This document shows positions 61,653-64,000 of a stretch of 64,000 nt of DNA, piece after piece; within the stretch, counting starts at the first letter, position 1, and each line of letters starts with the position of its first letter. The translations under genes were made by a program, and so were the position numbers. Origin of the DNA: an uncultured Desulfobulbaceae bacterium (GTDB taxonomy: Bacteria > Desulfobacterota > Desulfobulbia > Desulfobulbales > Desulfobulbaceae). The notes beneath the pieces were generated by a model. That model searched no databases. It was not told where the DNA came from and worked only from the letters and a program-made list of their open reading frames with translations. The stretch lies in the NCBI GenBank assembly GCA_947259225.1, contig CAMYLK010000002.1, positions 124,001 to 188,000 of the forward strand, written 5' to 3'.

Positions 61653-62681
61653 ATGATTAGAGAGGCAATCGGAAAAATAGTCACTGGCGTTGATCTTGAT
61701 GAACGGCAGATGGTCGAGGTCATGCAGGAGATCATGACCGGGGAGGCAACAGACGCCCAGATCAGCTGTTTTATAACCGCACTGAGGATGAAAGGGGAAA
61801 CCATTGATGAGATTGTAGGAGCTGTGCGGGTCATGAGGGAAAAGGCAACCTTTGTTGATACCGGTGTTGACACAGCCTCCGGAGAGATCCTCATGGATAT
61901 TGTGGGAACAGGAGGGGACGGTTCAGGTACCTTTAATGTTTCCACCACCACTTCTTTTGTTGTCGCCGGTGCAGGAATTCCCGTGGCCAAACACGGCAAC
62001 AGGGCAATCTCCTCAAAATGCGGCAGCGCGGATGTGCTTGAGGCCCTGGGAGTTGATCTTGCCATGTCACCTGAAAAAGTTGGCGAGTGCGTGAAACAGG
62101 TGGGCATAGGTTTTTTGTTTGCTCCCATGATGCATGGCGCGATGAAATATGCTATCGGTCCCCGCAGGGAGATCGGTATCAGGACCATATTCAATATCCT
62201 CGGCCCCATGACGAATCCGGCCGGAGCCAATGTACAGCTGACCGGGGTCTTTGCAAAAGACCTGACTGAAATAATTGCCAGGGTACTTGACCGACTGGGT
62301 ATGAAGAGAACACTGGTCGTGTGGGGAGAAGGCAACATGGATGAAATGACCGTCACCGGTACCTCCCATGTGGCCGATGCCGGTAACGGTGAGGTTAAAA
62401 CATATACGGTTGAGCCCGAAGACGTGGGGCTCAAGAGGGCTTCGCTTAACGATATCCGTGGCGGAGAGAGCCCTGAAGAATCGGCGGCTATGGTGCGTGA
62501 AGTGCTTGGCGGAACAGAAGGGGCCCGTTTTGATATGGTTCTGCTCAACGGTGGCGCAGCCCTGCTGGCCGCAGGAAAGGCCGATACCCTTGCTGCCGGT
62601 GTTGAACTCGCCCGTGAGATTATAAAATCCGGGGCAGCTCTTGAGAAGCTCGACAAACTGATAGCCTTTTGCAGACAGTAG
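61653..62681 (+). CDS. trpD: Anthranilate phosphoribosyltransferase
   Basis: A 342-residue enzyme that joins anthranilate and PRPP. The PRPP-binding motif is GTGGDGSGTFNVST, followed by KHGNRAISSKCGSADVLEALG, which contains the anthranilate site, and NILGPMTNPA. An AGAGGT site precedes ATG 61653. It is a separate protein, not fused to trpG as in enterobacteria. trpC follows with a 19-nt gap. Confidence 0.97.
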   Translation: MIREAIGKIVTGVDLDERQMVEVMQEIMTGEATDAQISCFITALRMKGETIDEIVGAVRVMREKATFVDTGVDTASGEILMDIVGTGGDGSGTFNVSTTTSFVVAGAGIPVAKHGNRAISSKCGSADVLEALGVDLAMSPEKVGECVKQVGIGFLFAPMMHGAMKYAIGPRREIGIRTIFNILGPMTNPAGANVQLTGVFAKDLTEIIARVLDRLGMKRTLVVWGEGNMDEMTVTGTSHVADAGNGEVKTYTVEPEDVGLKRASLNDIRGGESPEESAAMVREVLGGTEGARFDMVLLNGGAALLAAGKADTLAAGVELAREIIKSGAALEKLDKLIAFCRQ

Positions 62682-62700
62682 GCAAGGAAGGTAATTGTTG

Positions 62701-63465
62701 ATGATTCTTGATACTATTGTTGCCCGAAAGCGTGAGGAAGTTGCCCGGCTGAAGCAGGAGGGAATACAAGGGCCAGACAAAGATGTCGACCCGCCTCGCG
62801 GTTTTTTGCAGGCCCTCACCGACTTTTCCGGGGTAGCAATCATTGCCGAAGCTAAAAAGGCTTCTCCCTCAAAAGGGGTTATCCAGCCGGATTTCGATCC
62901 CGTTTCGATTGCCAAACGCTATAAGGCAGGCGGCGCGCATGCCATGTCAGTATTGACTGACGTGGACTTTTTTCAAGGATCGATTGCCTATATCCCGCTC
63001 GTTCGTGATGCTGTTGAACTCCCCGTGTTACGTAAGGATTTCATAATTGACTCTCTGCAGATAAAAGAAGCGATGCTGTATGGTGCAGATGCCATCTTGC
63101 TAATAGCGGCAATTCTCGATACACTACAGATGAAGGATTTTCGGCAGATGGCGGAGGGCATGGGAATGGATGTCCTGGTCGAAGTGCATGATGAAATGGA
63201 ATTGGAATCAGCCCTGGCCGCAGAAAGCAGGCTCATCGGAGTCAATAACCGAAACCTGAATGATTTTACCGTGGACCTTGACACAACGTTCCGTTTGAAG
63301 CGCCTGGTACCGGAAGAGATACCGGTTGTAAGTGAGTCGGGCATCTCTAAGCGTGAAGATATGATCAGGCTGCTCGAGGCTGGTGTTAAAGCAGCATTGA
63401 TTGGTGAAAGCCTCATGCGCAGTGAAAGCCAAAGTGATACCTTAAAGGAGTTCATGACAGCATAA
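62701..63465 (+). CDS. trpC: Indole-3-glycerol phosphate synthase
   Basis: The 254-residue TIM-barrel enzyme closes the indole ring. It has the catalytic lysines in IIAEAKKASPSKGVI and LPVLRKDFIID, the glutamates in VLVEVHDEMEL, and GVNNRNLNDF with VSESGISKREDM. I chose ATG 62701, 9 nt after AAGGAAGG; two in-frame TTG codons lie just upstream. It is not fused to trpF, which follows 15 nt later. Confidence 0.96.
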   Translation: MILDTIVARKREEVARLKQEGIQGPDKDVDPPRGFLQALTDFSGVAIIAEAKKASPSKGVIQPDFDPVSIAKRYKAGGAHAMSVLTDVDFFQGSIAYIPLVRDAVELPVLRKDFIIDSLQIKEAMLYGADAILLIAAILDTLQMKDFRQMAEGMGMDVLVEVHDEMELESALAAESRLIGVNNRNLNDFTVDLDTTFRLKRLVPEEIPVVSESGISKREDMIRLLEAGVKAALIGESLMRSESQSDTLKEFMTA

Positions 63466-63480
63466 CACTTGTTGTTGATT

Positions 63481-64000
63481 ATGAATCGTTTACGTACACG
63501 AATTAAAGTCTGCGGCATAACCAGGTCGCAGGATGCGTTATTTGCCGCAGATGCAGGGGCGGATGCACTGGGTTTTATTTTCTACCCTCAAAGTCCCCGC
63601 TATATAGATCCCGAAGAAGCCCGTATCATTATCGACCAGCTTCCACCATTCATTGATATTGTCGGTGTATTCGTCGACAAGAAGAGGGTGGAGGTTGAGG
63701 AGATTATCCAGTACTGCCGCCTGAATTATGCGCAGCTGCATGGAGAAGAGTCTCCAAAGTATACAGAGCGTCTTGTCCGGCACAGTACACCCTGTGAGGT
63801 TATCAAGGCATTCAGGGTGGGTAGTGATACCCTCCCGGAAGATTTTAAGCAGTATGTCCCCCACGTAAAAGCATTCCTGCTTGACACCTATGAAAAGGAC
63901 ATTGTCGGCGGCACTGGTAAAAGTTTTGACTGGTCGATAATTAAGAGATTAGACCTTGTACGGCCATTTATACTTGCAGGAGGACTCAATCCGGAAAATG
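63481..64000 (+). CDS. trpF: Phosphoribosylanthranilate isomerase, 3' end cut by window edge
   Basis: I read this frame from ATG 63481 to the window end, 173 codons without a stop. It has IKVCGITRSQDA (general-base Cys11) and ADALGFIFYPQSPRYI near the start, the central AQLHGEESP, and FLLDTYEKDIVGGTGKSFDW, where the Asp is the general acid; GGLNPEN stands at the edge. A usual TrpF has about 200-220 residues, so only the end is missing. It continues the trpEGDC order; trpB and trpA are expected beyond the window. Confidence 0.95.
   Translation, partial: MNRLRTRIKVCGITRSQDALFAADAGADALGFIFYPQSPRYIDPEEARIIIDQLPPFIDIVGVFVDKKRVEVEEIIQYCRLNYAQLHGEESPKYTERLVRHSTPCEVIKAFRVGSDTLPEDFKQYVPHVKAFLLDTYEKDIVGGTGKSFDWSIIKRLDLVRPFILAGGLNPEN

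Noticed and set aside
61622-62656. 344-residue minus-strand frame opposite trpD
   Set aside because: It is Ser/Pro/Thr-rich low-complexity sequence produced by reading TrpD codons backwards; trpD has all of its motifs.
1-64000. CRISPR arrays, insertion sequences, phage genes and toxin-antitoxin pairs
   Set aside because: I looked for regularly spaced repeats, transposase motifs, terminal inverted repeats and small overlapping gene pairs and found none that I can support.

Overview
The window looks like a chromosomal segment of an anaerobic Desulfobacterota bacterium, most likely of the Desulfobulbales (sulfate-reducing or sulfur-disproportionating) type. This is inferred from gene content: a single-chain pyruvate:ferredoxin oxidoreductase, formate-tetrahydrofolate ligase, an FmdE-type protein, a seven-cysteine ferredoxin of the Desulfovibrio africanus FdIII type, NifU/NifS as the Fe-S assembly pair, FAD-dependent ThyX, two MoeA proteins, PEP synthase and LPS heptosyltransferase. 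No 16S gene is present, so rank and species cannot be fixed. I see no tRNA, rRNA, CRISPR array, insertion sequence or prophage. Almost all DNA is ordinary coding sequence, mainly housekeeping and envelope genes.

Layout. 1-2284 (minus): FmdE-like protein, rhodanese-YceI fusion, and a crotonase cut by the left edge. 2433-6095 (plus): ICMT-like membrane protein, secreted metallo-beta-lactamase-fold protein, small orphan, TauE/SafE permease, DJ-1/PfpI protein. 6196-10688 (minus): PFOR and a CBS-ACT protein. 10984-16324: PabB-PabC fusion, small minus-strand orphan, dGTPase and ClC channel. 16428-19998 (minus): two overlapping moeA genes, one fused to a binding-protein-like domain, and a small Cys-containing protein. 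20419-29390 (plus): ferredoxin, membrane protein, alr, argS, short membrane protein, GNAT acetyltransferase, secA, heptosyltransferase and a GT2 glycosyltransferase. 29504-39447 (minus): LPS-type GT2 coupled to a GspE/PilB-like ATPase carrying a cNMP-binding domain, then fhs, thyX, nifS, nifU and a phosphohexomutase.

39707-51711 (plus): PEP synthase, about 590 bases without a confident gene, a DUF4136 lipoprotein, a DUF3604 protein, two alpha/beta hydrolases, a cardiolipin synthase and a hybrid histidine kinase. 51797-53126 (minus): MscS channel and Trm112-like protein. 53414-58994 (plus): a large secreted delta-60-repeat protein with a CFI-type C-terminus, the pseudopilins GspG and GspH, and a secreted pentapeptide-repeat protein. 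59117-64000 (plus): rpsT and trpE-G-D-C-F, with trpF cut by the right edge.

How the parts connect. PFOR, ferredoxin and PEP synthase form a pyruvate/acetyl-CoA/PEP node. Fhs and ThyX use the tetrahydrofolate one-carbon pool, and PabBC makes its p-aminobenzoate precursor. NifU/NifS supply the Fe-S clusters. MoeA proteins finish Mo/W cofactors. The glycosyltransferases, cardiolipin synthase and hydrolases act on the envelope. No clearly new defence or mobile system is visible. The observations most worth following are the ATPase with potential second-messenger domains at both ends (30286-32499), the Asp14-type ferredoxin, the hydrolase/cardiolipin-synthase operon, and the secreted-protein/pseudopilin neighbourhood at 53-59 kb.
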